Positions 43,663-52,341 of a DNA stretch of 64,000 nucleotides are shown here, in pieces (the first letter of the stretch is position 1; every line of letters begins with the position of its first letter). The position numbers and the translations under genes were made by a program. The notes beneath the pieces are model-generated. The model saw only the letters and a list, made by a program, of their open reading frames with translations. It was not told the DNA's origin and searched no databases. The stretch lies in contig NZ_CALNVW010000002.1 of assembly GCF_940670765.1 (NCBI RefSeq), positions 186,001-250,000 of the forward strand, in the 5' to 3' direction. This DNA comes from Streptomyces sp. A 4/2. GTDB taxonomy: Bacteria > Actinomycetota > Actinomycetes > Streptomycetales > Streptomycetaceae.

Positions 43663-44504
43663 CGATCCCCGCCCCCGCGCCGTACCAGCAGCCGCAGCAG
43701 GCCGGGCACTACGTCTCCCCCATCCCGGTGACCGACGCGCATCTCGGTCATGCCGTCGCGTCCGAGTGGACGAAGATCAGGTCGGTGCGCTCCACGATGT
43801 GGACGCTCGGCGTGATGTTCGTGCTGGTCTTCGGCATCGGGCTGCTGGCCGCGGTCGCCGTCCGGTCGAGCAGTGCCCCGATGAACAACACCCCGGTGCT
43901 CAGCATGGGCTTCTTCGGAGTCCTGCTCGGCTCCATGTGCGTGATCACGCTCGGGGTCCTGACGGTGGCCTCCGAGTACGGCACCGGAATGATCCGTACG
44001 ACCCTGACCGCCTGCCCGAGCCGGGGGCGGGTGCTCACCGCGAAGGGCATCGTCTTCTTCCTGCTGTCCTTCGTGATCCTGCTGGTGACGACCACGCTGG
44101 TCGCGGTGATCCAGTACGCGCTGCTGAACGGGACGAGCAACTCGGCGCCGAGCGGCGGCGACTGGTTCCGCGCCACCGTGGGCGTCAGCCTCTACGTCGC
44201 ACTGCTCGGGCTGCTGGCACTCGCTGTCGGCTCGCTGATCCGCCACTCCGCCGGCGCGATCACGGTCATGCTGGGACTGCTGCTGCTCCCGCTGGTACTG
44301 GCGCTGTTCATGTTCTCGGATTCCCTGGCGACCCTGCGCGAGAAGCTCTTCGAGTACTCGATCCCCAACCAGCTCAGCGCGTTCTACGACACCTCGGTCG
44401 CAAACTCGGGTCCTTCGGGCTGGGAGCCGCTGTGGATCCTGCTCGGGGTGACGGCTGTCGTGTACGGGGCGGCGCTCGCCGTGCTCAACCAGCGCGACGT
44501 CTGA
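43659..44504 (+). CDS. ABC transporter permease (pair 2)
   Basis: 281-residue permease, paralogue of the pair-1 subunit (SEWTKIRSVRSTMWTL and SEYGTGMIRTTLTACPSRG). It has an extra Pro/Gln-rich N-terminal leader of about 35 residues before the first helix. Six membrane helices. ATGA overlap with the ATPase. Pair 2 looks like a tandem duplication of pair 1 followed by the gain of Pro-rich extensions. Confidence 0.92.
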   Translation: MTIPAPAPYQQPQQAGHYVSPIPVTDAHLGHAVASEWTKIRSVRSTMWTLGVMFVLVFGIGLLAAVAVRSSSAPMNNTPVLSMGFFGVLLGSMCVITLGVLTVASEYGTGMIRTTLTACPSRGRVLTAKGIVFFLLSFVILLVTTTLVAVIQYALLNGTSNSAPSGGDWFRATVGVSLYVALLGLLALAVGSLIRHSAGAITVMLGLLLLPLVLALFMFSDSLATLREKLFEYSIPNQLSAFYDTSVANSGPSGWEPLWILLGVTAVVYGAALAVLNQRDV

Positions 44505-44536
44505 CCGCGGCCCGGAACGTCCGGCCGCCGGGCCGG

Positions 44537-44869
44537 TCAGTACCTGGGAGCGTTACGGGACCGCTGCACCCGCGAGGTGCGGCGGTCCTTCGCGTTCCAG
44601 CAGGCCTTGTGCCAGTGTCTGCGGTCCTCGACCCCGCCGTACTCGGGCCAGGCCACCACGTGCGGCACCCCGGAGGGGATCTCCTGGTCGCAGCCGGGGC
44701 AGCGGTAGCGCTTGCCCTGCGCGCTCGCGCCACTGACCATGCGGACCGACCACTCCTCGCCCTGCCAGGACTCGGTGGACTGCAGCCCGAAGCGGTCGGA
44801 TCCCCCACCCCCGCTCACGGGCTCGCTCGGCTTCTCGCCCCCACGGGGACGGTTGCGGCGCGGGGACAC
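44537..44869 (-). CDS. Small zinc-ribbon-like conserved protein
   Basis: 110-residue protein. CPGCDQEIPSGVPHVVAWPE followed by HWHKACW gives a Cys/His set (CxxC then H-x-H-x-x-C) typical of a zinc ribbon. The N-terminus is disordered and Gly/Pro-rich, the C-terminus Arg-rich. GTG start at 44869 with GAGGT upstream. Relatives have been labelled ATP/GTP-binding protein, but I see no P-loop. Convergent with the pair-2 permease. Nucleic-acid binding is plausible, not shown. Confidence 0.75.
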   Translation of the reverse strand: MSPRRNRPRGGEKPSEPVSGGGGSDRFGLQSTESWQGEEWSVRMVSGASAQGKRYRCPGCDQEIPSGVPHVVAWPEYGGVEDRRHWHKACWNAKDRRTSRVQRSRNAPRY

Positions 44870-45088
44870 GTAACACCTCACGGGGCAGACCGGACAGTTT
44901 CTCGGTTCTCCAGCCTACGGGCAGCGGAAAGGGACACCGGTCGTCCTCACCGTGAGAACGTGAAACCCCTGGGCCAGTGCTTACCGGAAAATCACAACAA
45001 CTTTGCGAGCGGCCGTGCCTTTGGCACGTGTCAGGCGTTGTTGCCGGGTAAGGGGAGAGTCGCGTCGGCCGCAAGGAGGCAGAAGGCG

Positions 45089-46120
45089 ATGCGTGTTGGG
45101 GCATTTGTACTGGCAGCCCAGTTTCCGGGGCAGGGCCAGGAAGAGGCACTGCACCGCGCGGTGCGATCCGCGGAGGTCGCCGAGGAATCCGGGCTCGATT
45201 CGGTCTGGCTGGCCGAACACCACTTCGTGCCGTACGGGGTGTGTCCGTCGGCGGTGACGCTGGCCGCACTGGTCCTCGGCCGCACCCGGCGGATCCGGGT
45301 GGGTACGGCGGTGAGCGTGCTGCCGACCACCCATCCCGTCGCACTCGGCGAACAGGCGGCACTGCTGCACGTCGCCTCCGGGGGCCGGTTCAGCCTCGGC
45401 GTGGGGCGCGGCGGGCCGTGGGTCGACCTGGAGGTGTTCGGCGCGGGCCTGGAGGCGTACGAGAGCGGCTTCCCGGAGTCGCTGGATCTGCTGCTGCGGT
45501 GGCTGCGCGAGGCCCGGGTCTCGGCGGACGGAAGCCGCTTCCGCTTCCGTGAAGTCCCGGTCGTACCAAGGCCGGATGAGCTGAGCTGCGGTGAGGTGCC
45601 GGGGCCGGAGGTCATCGTGGCCTGCACCTCACCGGCCAGTGTCCGGCTCGCCGCGGAGCGCGGGCTGCCGATGCTCCTCGGGATGCACTCGGACGACGAG
45701 CAGAAGGCCGAAATGATCGCGCTGTGGCGCAGCCACGCACGGGCGGCCGGGCTGTCGCCCGAGGTGATCGCGGACGCCGGACATGTGGCGGCCGGGGTGG
45801 CGCAGATCGCGGACCGCCGGGCCGAGGCCACCGAGACGCTGGTCAAGGCGATGCCGGGCTGGCTCAAGCAGGGGCTGGACGCGCATGTGACCGTCGACGG
45901 CAGGCACCGGGTCATGCGGGACCCCGTCGCGTACACGGAGATGCTCTGCGGCATCCACCCGGTGGGCCCTCCCCGCCTGGCTGCCGACCGGCTCGCGGCC
46001 ACTGCGGAGAGGACCGGCATCACACGGTTCGCGATGCTGGTGGAGGGTTCGGGCGATGTCGCGGCCACCGAGGAGAACGTACGGCTCATCGGGGCCGAAG
46101 TCCTGCCGCAGCTCTGTTAG
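45089..46120 (+). CDS. LLM-class flavin-dependent oxidoreductase
   Basis: 343-residue luciferase-like TIM-barrel monooxygenase. Features: GAFVLAAQFPGQ, SVWLAEHHFVPYGVCPSA and VGTAVSVLPTTHPVALGEQA in the first third, GRFSLGVGRGGPW for phosphate binding. AAGGAGG lies about 10 nt before ATG 45089, one of the best sites in the window. Reduced flavin (F420 or FMN) is the expected cofactor; substrate unknown. Monocistronic, ending in a hairpin. Confidence 0.9.
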   Translation: MRVGAFVLAAQFPGQGQEEALHRAVRSAEVAEESGLDSVWLAEHHFVPYGVCPSAVTLAALVLGRTRRIRVGTAVSVLPTTHPVALGEQAALLHVASGGRFSLGVGRGGPWVDLEVFGAGLEAYESGFPESLDLLLRWLREARVSADGSRFRFREVPVVPRPDELSCGEVPGPEVIVACTSPASVRLAAERGLPMLLGMHSDDEQKAEMIALWRSHARAAGLSPEVIADAGHVAAGVAQIADRRAEATETLVKAMPGWLKQGLDAHVTVDGRHRVMRDPVAYTEMLCGIHPVGPPRLAADRLAATAERTGITRFAMLVEGSGDVAATEENVRLIGAEVLPQLC

Positions 46121-46146
46121 TTCGGCCGGCTCGGGGAATCGGGGCG

Positions 46147-46190
46147 CTGCCCCTCCGCATCCGTGGAACGGTCCGGATGCGGAGCGGCAG
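46147..46190. terminator. Bidirectional hairpin terminator
   Basis: 17-bp inverted repeat with one mismatch (46147-46163 with 46174-46190), between two convergent genes. Confidence 0.75.
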
Positions 46191-46200
46191 CACAAAGGTG

Positions 46201-46593
46201 TCAGCAGTCCCGAAGCTCGGGAGACTGGTTGAGCAGCTGGCCCCGGACCGAGGTGAAGCGGCTGAGCCGCTCGTCGACCGAGGAATCCAGCGGGAAGACC
46301 GCCACGCGATGGCAGTTCTGGAATGCCAGACGCACTCCGAAATGCCGCTGCAGCGACCCTCGAATGGCATCACTTGCGAGTGCGCGCAGCAGTTGGCCGC
46401 GTGCCTGCTCATTGGGGGGAGGCGTCTGGTTGTCGGCGAACTCGCCGCCGTCGACCTTCAGCTGGGCCACCAGAGAGCTGATCATCTCCCATGCGTAGGG
46501 CAGGGAGGTCCGGACGCAGTCGATGAAGTCGGCTTCATCGACCTCGCCTCGCTCGGCCTGTTCGAGTAGGGCCGGTGAGACGTCGAGCGACAT
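46201..46593 (-). CDS. SCO5389-family conserved protein
   Basis: 130-residue protein beginning MSLDVSPALLEQAERGEVDE. It is a member of the widely conserved actinomycete family named after SCO5389. Mostly alpha-helical, no membrane segment, no catalytic motif seen. ATG with GAGGAGAA upstream. Divergent from nucS across 212 nt; conserved adjacency to nucS suggests a housekeeping role, but function is unknown. Confidence 0.85.
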   Translation of the reverse strand: MSLDVSPALLEQAERGEVDEADFIDCVRTSLPYAWEMISSLVAQLKVDGGEFADNQTPPPNEQARGQLLRALASDAIRGSLQRHFGVRLAFQNCHRVAVFPLDSSVDERLSRFTSVRGQLLNQSPELRDC

Positions 46594-46805
46594 GGGTTCT
46601 CCTCTCGCGACCCCGGCGGGCGGGGTCTTACGGGCAGGGAAAGGAGGACGGCGACGCAGAGTACACGCGCGACGACCTCCTGCATCCACGGTATGCGCGC
46701 CACCCCGCCCGCACCAGAAGAATGGGCACACAACCGGCCAATAACGAAGGGGGTTGTTCAGGGCGAATCGCGTACAACCACTGATGTCGAGTAGCGTTGC
46801 CGACC

Positions 46806-47477
46806 ATGCGTCTCGTCATCGCCCGCTGCTCCGTCGACTACGCGGGCCGCCTCACCGCCCATCTGCCCTCAGCTCCGCGCCTGATCCTGGTCAAGGCCGA
46901 CGGAAGCGTCTCGATCCATGCGGACGACCGGGCGTACAAGCCCCTCAACTGGATGTCCCCGCCCTGCACGGTGAAGGAGGGTGCGGGGGACGACGCCGGT
47001 GTGTGGACGGTCGTGAACAAGGCGGGCGAGAAGCTCATCATCACGATGGAGGAAGTCCTCCACGACTCCTCGCACGAGCTCGGGGTCGACCCCGGGCTCA
47101 TCAAGGACGGGGTGGAGGCGCACCTCCAGGAACTCCTCGCGGACCGCATCGAAATCCTCGGCGAGGGCTACACGCTGATTCGGCGTGAATACATGACGGC
47201 GATCGGCCCCGTGGACATCCTCTGCCGCGACGCGGACGGCGCGACGGTGGCCGTCGAGCTCAAGAGGCGCGGCGACATCGACGGGGTGGAGCAGCTCACC
47301 CGTTACCTGGAACTGCTGAACCGGGACCCCCATCTGGCCCCGGTGAAGGGCGTGTTCGCGGCGCAGGAGATCAAGCCGCAGGCACGGGTGCTGGCCACGG
47401 ACCGCGGGATCGGCTGTGTGGTGCTCGACTACGACGCGATGCGGGGCATCGAGGACGACAAACTCCGGCTGTTCTAG
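46806..47477 (+). CDS. nucS: Mismatch-specific endonuclease NucS
   Basis: 223-residue nuclease that carries out the actinobacterial non-MutS mismatch repair by cutting both strands at mismatches. The catalytic core [12 protein letters not shown] plus VAVELKRRG supplies the D and E-x-K residues. The C-terminal DDKLRLF is a likely beta-clamp-binding peptide. ATG 46806 has TAGCGT 8 nt upstream and no ribosome-binding site, so it is probably leaderless. Followed by a very strong terminator. Confidence 0.96.
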   Translation: MRLVIARCSVDYAGRLTAHLPSAPRLILVKADGSVSIHADDRAYKPLNWMSPPCTVKEGAGDDAGVWTVVNKAGEKLIITMEEVLHDSSHELGVDPGLIKDGVEAHLQELLADRIEILGEGYTLIRREYMTAIGPVDILCRDADGATVAVELKRRGDIDGVEQLTRYLELLNRDPHLAPVKGVFAAQEIKPQARVLATDRGIGCVVLDYDAMRGIEDDKLRLF

Positions 47478-47531
47478 AGGCTGCCGGAGGCCGTCCTCCA
47501 GGGGCCGTCGAGAAAGTAGCGCGGTACGGGG

Positions 47532-47583
47532 AAGGGGCCCCGGTTCCGCAGGACGTCGGAGTCCTGCGGAACCGGGGCCCCTT
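47532..47583 (+). terminator. Canonical nucS terminator
   Basis: Perfect 23-bp stem (47532-47554 with 47561-47583), 6-nt loop, followed by TTTT. The most classical intrinsic terminator in the window. Confidence 0.92.
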
Positions 47584-47584
47584 T

Positions 47585-47644
47585 TGCTTCTGCTCCTGCT
47601 TTTGCTTCTGCTTCTGCTTCTGCTTCTGCTTCTGCTTCTGCTTC
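47585..47644. repeat. Hexanucleotide microsatellite (TGCTTC)10
   Basis: Ten contiguous TGCTYY units: TGCTTC, TGCTCC, TGCTTT, then seven TGCTTC. It lies between the nucS terminator and the stop codon of the minus-strand ATPase gene, outside both coding regions. Confidence 0.9.
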
Positions 47645-47667
47645 CGCTGCGTTCTGCCGCGGTGCGG

Positions 47668-50325
47668 TCAGCTCGACGCGGAGTCGCCCGGGACCGGACC
47701 CGTGGAGGTGGCGGCGAGGTCGGCCACCGGGGCGCTGTTGCTGTTCCCGGCCGTCCCGCCCTGTGACGCACCCGTCGACCCGCCGTCGGACGACGTGCCG
47801 CCGGTGTCGGTCGGATCGCCGCTCGGGCTGCCCGAGGTGCCACCGGTGTCGGTCGGGTCGCCGCTCGGGCTGCCGGACGTACCGCCGGTGCTCGTCGGAC
47901 CGCCGCTCGGTGACGAGGGCTTGCCCCCGCCGGGGGTGGAGGGCTTCCCGCCGCCCGGCGTCGACGGCTTGCCGCCCGGTGTGGACGGCCCGTCCCCGGG
48001 TGAGGACGGGGTGTCCCCCGGCGACGACGCGCCGTCGGACGGGGTGGCGCTCGTACTGGGCTGTGCGCTGCCGCTGGCGCTGGGAGAGCCCGGGGCCGAG
48101 GGGGTGTCCGTCCCGCCGCCGGATGCCGGGGAGCCGCCCGTGGTGGTGTCCGTGGGCTCGTCGGCGGCCGTTCCGTCCTTGCCGGAGTCCTCGTCGACGG
48201 ACTGTCCAGGCCGGGTGGTGCCGTTGTCCGGGTCGCTGTGGCCCGTCGCGCCCAGCGTCACCACGGTGCCGAGCACCCCGGCGAGCAGGACGCCCGCCCC
48301 GGCCGCGACCAGGTTGCGCCGGGCACCGCGCACGACCGTACGGCGCTTCCCGGGCGGGGTGGCTCCGGCGAGCTTCACCTGCGGGGTGATCAACGTGGCG
48401 TTCTCGTCCGCCGGTCCGGACGGCGACACCAGCGTGCCCTCCGCAGGGGTACCGCCGGTCGGCAGGTACGGCCTGGCGTATCCGGCTGCCGGGGTCTCCT
48501 CGCCGGCCGGAGCGCCGCCGGGCAGCCCCTGCGCCCCGGACCCACCGGACACTCCGGACACGCCGGGTACGAAGCCGCCGAGCGACGCGGCTCCGGTGCG
48601 GTCGGCGATCAGCGCGAGTGCCCTGCGCCCGGCGACCGTGCCCGCCTTGTCGGCCAGCGCACCGCGCATCGCGATGGACGCCTCCAGCTCGGCGCGAGCC
48701 CGGTCCACCTGCCCCGTGCAGAGCGCGAGAACGCCCAACTCATGGTGGAAATAGGCCTCTTCGGCGACCTCGCCGGAGAGCCTGGCCGCCTCCTGGCCGG
48801 TCCGCAGGGCGCGCTCCCAGGCACTCCAGTGCAGTCCGGCGGCGAACGCGGGCGCGGCGCTGCGGGCCAGCAGCACGGCGGCGCTGGGGTGTCCGGCCTC
48901 CGAGCCCGGTACGAGCGCGCTCATCGCCGCGAGTACGGCGTCGGCCTCCGCGACGGCCCGCTCGGGCCCCACCGAAGGGTGTCCGGCCCACCAGGCGTAG
49001 TGCTGGGCGACGGTCTGCGCCTGCCCCGCGCTCTCGTCGCCGTACCCCCCGGCCTCCAGCTGCTGTACGACACCGGCGGCCAGCCGGTAGTGCGATCCGG
49101 CCGGGGAGAGCAGACCGGACCGGGCCAGCTCGCCCAGGGCCGCGTCGGCGTGGGTGTCGCCCACCAGCGCCGGAAGGTGCGCCTGGTGCGGTACCTCACC
49201 GCCGAGCGCCACGGCGAAGCCCAGGGTGACACGCGCCGATTCGCTCAGCCCGTCGGCGAGCAGGGTCGCGGGAGCCGCACCCTCGCCGAGGGTGGGCAGG
49301 GGTATCTCCGGGGTGTCGTCCGGCCGGACACCGGCCGGGGCCGTGTCGGACGGCCGCCCCGGGAAGGAGCCGTACCCGTCGAGGGCTTCGAGGCCCTCGG
49401 GGTCCGCGCGCAGCAGATCACGCCGGCGCAGCAGCGCCCCCGCCTGTACGAAGCGCAGCGGCAGCCCCTCCGACTCGAACCACAGGTCGCCCGCCCAGTT
49501 GGCCTCCTCGTCGGTGAGCGGCCGTCCCACGGCGCGCCCCAGGAGGTCGAGCGAGGCACTGCGGCCGAGGCCGCCGAGGAGGACCTCCTCGACGTGCGAC
49601 TCGACGAGCGGGCCGGGCACATCGGGGGTCGCCGCGAGCAGGAAGGCGCACTCGGGGGTGGCGTCGAGAAGTTCCTCCAGCGCGGCCCCGCCGAACTCCA
49701 GGTCGTCGAGGACGACGATCGCGCCGATCCCCCGGACCAGTGCGAGCAGTTCGGTGCGGTCGGGCCGGTGCAGCGGGGCGTGGTGAACGGCGGCGAAGAG
49801 GCTGTAGAGCAGGTCGGCCGGGGTGCGGTGGTAGCCGGAGAGCCGGATCACCCCGTCGGGCGCGAATCCGGTGCACTCGCGGGCGACGGCGTCGAGCAGC
49901 GACGTACGGCCCGAACCGGCGGTCCCTGTGAGGCGTACGGAACGTCCGCGGGCCAGCAGCCCTACCAGCTGCTCCTGTTCCTCCTGCCGCTCCAGCAGCG
50001 GAAGTTCGGGGCCGGCGGGTCCCGGCGGTACGGGCGGTCCCGCGGCCCGCGCGAGGTCGGCGCACTCCTCGGCGGTGCGCCGTCGCGGAGCGTCGGGGTG
50101 CTCCCCCGGCGGGCAGTGTTCGATCTCACTGCCGTCGACGGGGTTCACGGTGACCAGGAAGTCACCGGTGACGAGCTGGACGGTGCGCGCACGGGCAGGC
50201 GCCTGCGTGAGGTCCGGGACCGACCCGTCCCGCGGCGGCCGTGCCGCGCCGGGGCCGCCGCCCCGCGTACCGTAACGGTCGGATTCCTGGCCGTACTCTT
50301 CCGGTCCCCGGTTCATCGGGTCCAT
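47668..50325 (-). CDS. STAND-like ATPase with transmembrane helix and repetitive exported tail
   Basis: 885-residue membrane protein. The first 100 residues hold a short beta region (VQLVTGDFLVTVNPVDG). An NTPase domain follows with P-loop GTAGSGRTS (133-141) and Walker B AIVVLDD (202-208). An alpha-helical middle (about 350-580) contains a TPR-like stretch (HHELGVLALCTGQVDRARAE). One transmembrane helix lies at about 671-693, then 190 residues rich in Ser, Thr, Gly and Pro with tandem repeats. The ATP-binding part should be cytosolic and the tail outside. ATG 50325. It might couple an ATP-dependent switch to the cell surface. No target domain is recognisable. Confidence 0.8.
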   Translation of the reverse strand: MDPMNRGPEEYGQESDRYGTRGGGPGAARPPRDGSVPDLTQAPARARTVQLVTGDFLVTVNPVDGSEIEHCPPGEHPDAPRRRTAEECADLARAAGPPVPPGPAGPELPLLERQEEQEQLVGLLARGRSVRLTGTAGSGRTSLLDAVARECTGFAPDGVIRLSGYHRTPADLLYSLFAAVHHAPLHRPDRTELLALVRGIGAIVVLDDLEFGGAALEELLDATPECAFLLAATPDVPGPLVESHVEEVLLGGLGRSASLDLLGRAVGRPLTDEEANWAGDLWFESEGLPLRFVQAGALLRRRDLLRADPEGLEALDGYGSFPGRPSDTAPAGVRPDDTPEIPLPTLGEGAAPATLLADGLSESARVTLGFAVALGGEVPHQAHLPALVGDTHADAALGELARSGLLSPAGSHYRLAAGVVQQLEAGGYGDESAGQAQTVAQHYAWWAGHPSVGPERAVAEADAVLAAMSALVPGSEAGHPSAAVLLARSAAPAFAAGLHWSAWERALRTGQEAARLSGEVAEEAYFHHELGVLALCTGQVDRARAELEASIAMRGALADKAGTVAGRRALALIADRTGAASLGGFVPGVSGVSGGSGAQGLPGGAPAGEETPAAGYARPYLPTGGTPAEGTLVSPSGPADENATLITPQVKLAGATPPGKRRTVVRGARRNLVAAGAGVLLAGVLGTVVTLGATGHSDPDNGTTRPGQSVDEDSGKDGTAADEPTDTTTGGSPASGGGTDTPSAPGSPSASGSAQPSTSATPSDGASSPGDTPSSPGDGPSTPGGKPSTPGGGKPSTPGGGKPSSPSGGPTSTGGTSGSPSGDPTDTGGTSGSPSGDPTDTGGTSSDGGSTGASQGGTAGNSNSAPVADLAATSTGPVPGDSASS
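47779..47889 (-). repeat. 42-bp coding repeats in the ATPase tail
   Basis: Encodes two identical 14-residue units, TGGTSGSPSGDPTD, plus a partial third. Upstream of these, units of the type KPSTPGGG are also repeated. Expected to vary in number between strains. Confidence 0.75.
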
Positions 50326-50554
50326 GGTGAAAGCCCCCCAGATGGCGTCGTGCGCGGTTGCCCTCCCGGCCTCGCACGCCACGCTGTCGCTTCTGGTCCG
50401 GTGCCTACCGCACGGGTTCGTCAATCAGCAGGCGACCGAACCCTAGACCGTGGGCCAGTATCCCTGACCACTCGGGGTGCCGGGCCGCCCCGGACGTCCC
50501 GGCTTCGTGAGGATTGCGCGAGGGAGTCCCCTTCACGCACTCGCCCCACCTTCG

Positions 50555-50878
50555 TCACACGCGCGGCAGCGATTCCGCGGCGATTCCACCCTCGATGGCC
50601 AGAATGCGGTGCAGCCGGGTCGCGACGAGGAGGCGCTGCATCTGCGGAGGCACCCCCCGGAGCACCAGCCGCCTGCCGCATCTGCCGGCCCGCCGGTGGG
50701 CGCCCATGATCACGCCCAGTCCGGTGGCGTCCCAGGAATCGAGCTCGGTCAGGTCCAGCACCAGATCGCCGACTCCGTCGTCGACCGCCGCGTGCAGGAC
50801 CGTACGGGCGTCCGCCGCGCTGCGGACGTCGAGGCGGCCCCCGACGACCAGCTCGGCGTGGTCGCCCCTGATATGCAT
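50555..50878 (-). CDS. STAS-domain anti-anti-sigma factor-like protein
   Basis: 107-residue STAS protein. LDVRSAADARTVLHAAVDD and VLDLTELDSWDATGLGVIMGAH match the SpoIIAA fold. The usual phosphorylated Ser is replaced by Thr in DATGLG, which could still be phosphorylated. The ATG at 50878 is chosen because GGGGAG precedes it; the frame continues upstream to 51007 but without such a site. Probably regulates a sigma factor through an anti-sigma kinase not in this window. Confidence 0.88.
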   Translation of the reverse strand: MHIRGDHAELVVGGRLDVRSAADARTVLHAAVDDGVGDLVLDLTELDSWDATGLGVIMGAHRRAGRCGRRLVLRGVPPQMQRLLVATRLHRILAIEGGIAAESLPRV

Positions 50879-51024
50879 ATGTGCTCCCCGAGAGTTCTCG
50901 GACTTCGTCACGTCTTTCACGTCTGTCACTGAACTGACTGCCCCGTCGGCACAGAAGTTGCCGTCCGTAAGCGAACCGATACCGAATTCACCCATGCGGG
51001 CGATCACCGAACAGTCTGTGCGGT

Positions 51025-51873
51025 TCAGTGCTTGTAGAACCCCTGCCCGCTCTTCCGCCCGATGTCACCCGCGTCGACCATTCGGCGCATCAGCTCGGGC
51101 GGTGCGAACTTCTCGTCCTGGGATTCCGTGTAGATATTGCTCGTCGCGTGCAGCAGGATGTCGACGCCCGTGAGATCCGCGGTGGCCAGGGGCCCCATGG
51201 CGTGCCCGAACCCCAGCTTGCAGGCGACGTCGATGTCCTCGGCGCTGGCCACGCCCGACTCGTACAGTTTGGCAGCCTCGACCACGAGGGCCGAGATGAG
51301 CCGGGTGGTGACGAAGCCCGCCACATCGCGGTTGACGACAATACAGGTCTTGCCGACCGACTCGGCGAACTCCCGTGCGGTGGCGAGGGTTTCGTCGCTC
51401 GTCTTGTAGCCGCGGACCAGTTCGCACAGCTGCATCATGGGAACCGGCGAGAAGAAGTGCGTACCGACGACCCGCTCCGGACGCTCCGTCACCGCCGCGA
51501 TCTTGGTGATCGGGATGGCGGAGGTGTTGGAGGCGAGAACGGTGTCCTCCCGTACGAGCTTGTCCAGCGCCCGGAAGATCTCGTGCTTGACTTCGAGCTT
51601 CTCGAAGACCGCCTCGACGACGACATCCGCGTCGGCGACCGCGTCCAGATCGGTCGTCGTGGTGATGCGCGCGAGAGCCGCGTCGGCGTCGGCCTCCTCC
51701 AGCTTCCCCTTGGCGACGAATCGTGCGTACGAAGCCTTGATGGAATCGGTCCCCCGAGTCACCGCCGCATCGGTGACATCACGCAGAACGACGTCCCAAC
51801 CCGCCTGGGCCGAGACCTGCGCAATTCCGGAACCCATGAGTCCGGCTCCGACGACAGCGAGCTTCCTGGCCAA
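51025..51873 (-). CDS. 3-hydroxybutyryl-CoA dehydrogenase
   Basis: Oxidises or forms (S)-3-hydroxybutyryl-CoA with NAD(P); 282 residues from the TTG start. Rossmann motif VVGAGLMGSGIAQ at the N-terminus, catalytic His region GTHFFSPVPMMQLCELV, GFVTTRLISALVVEAAKL in the C-terminal domain and GRKSGQGFY at the end. The TTG at 51873 is chosen because AAGGGG lies 6 nt upstream and gives the usual N-terminus MARKLAVV; an ATG at 51897 would add eight residues. The promoter region contains TAGCCT near 51920. With the thiolase it fits butyryl-CoA or polyhydroxybutyrate metabolism. Confidence 0.94.
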   Translation of the reverse strand: MARKLAVVGAGLMGSGIAQVSAQAGWDVVLRDVTDAAVTRGTDSIKASYARFVAKGKLEEADADAALARITTTTDLDAVADADVVVEAVFEKLEVKHEIFRALDKLVREDTVLASNTSAIPITKIAAVTERPERVVGTHFFSPVPMMQLCELVRGYKTSDETLATAREFAESVGKTCIVVNRDVAGFVTTRLISALVVEAAKLYESGVASAEDIDVACKLGFGHAMGPLATADLTGVDILLHATSNIYTESQDEKFAPPELMRRMVDAGDIGRKSGQGFYKH

Positions 51874-52000
51874 TTGGCACCCCTTAGACGGCTTCATACG
51901 AACGGCTCTGGGGCGGAGGCTATAGGCCCTGGGGCCCCTTGTGGTGGCGAAGAGATGCGCGTCACGTCTCAAATGACGGACATCACACCGCGGCGGCCCA

Positions 52001-52148
52001 TCAGGCCTCACGCACCGCATAGTTGAGCACTTTTTCGCTCAGCAGTTCCTCCATCTCGTCGAGGAGGCCGAGCGCCTCACGTGACACCTCGTCGAGGCTC
52101 CGGCCCGCGATCGCCTCACGGCTGATGAAGCCGATCGCGCTGGGGCCG
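52001..52148 (-). pseudogene. C-terminal remnant of an unidentified regulator-like gene
   Basis: An open minus-strand frame ends at TGA (52001-52003). It reads ...GFISREAIAGRSLDEVSREA, then GLLDEMEELLSEKVLNYAVREA, with normal Streptomyces codon bias. The helical, acidic character fits the end of a TetR-type or similar protein, but I cannot prove the family. The N-terminal part is gone: near 52150 the sequence changes abruptly into an ABC permease end on the other strand. Confidence 0.6.
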
Positions 52149-52328
52149 GCCTGGCTGAACGTCCTCTCCCACTTCGTCCCGTTCCGGTACCTCGTCGACG
52201 CGGTACGCAGTGCCTACCTCGGTCACTACGCGACAGAGCAGATGCGGTACGGAGTCCTGGTCGCCCTCGGTTTCGCGGCGCTCTCGGTGACAGTCGGCAC
52301 ACGTGTCTTCCGCAGGGCCGGAGCATAA
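52149..52328 (+). pseudogene. C-terminal remnant of an ABC-2 permease
   Basis: The plus frame WLNVLSHFVPFRYLVDAVRS through GVLVALGFAALSVTVGTRVF and RRAGA (stop 52326-52328) is the characteristic last 60 residues of DrrB-type ABC-2 permeases. Everything upstream, about 200 residues plus any ATPase, is missing. The 5' part of the open frame is just the antisense of the neighbouring remnant. It is not expected to be functional. Confidence 0.75.
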
Positions 52329-52341
52329 CTACGCTGGACCC

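Noticed and set aside
47585..47766. Plus-strand poly-Leu and minus-strand Ser-Arg-repeat open frames
   Set aside because: Products of the TGCTTC microsatellite, with no start context or coding bias.
51874..52000. Cobalamin riboswitch near the B12-related genes
   Set aside because: No B12-box-like sequence or extended leader seen before hbd, and the adenosyltransferase appears leaderless.
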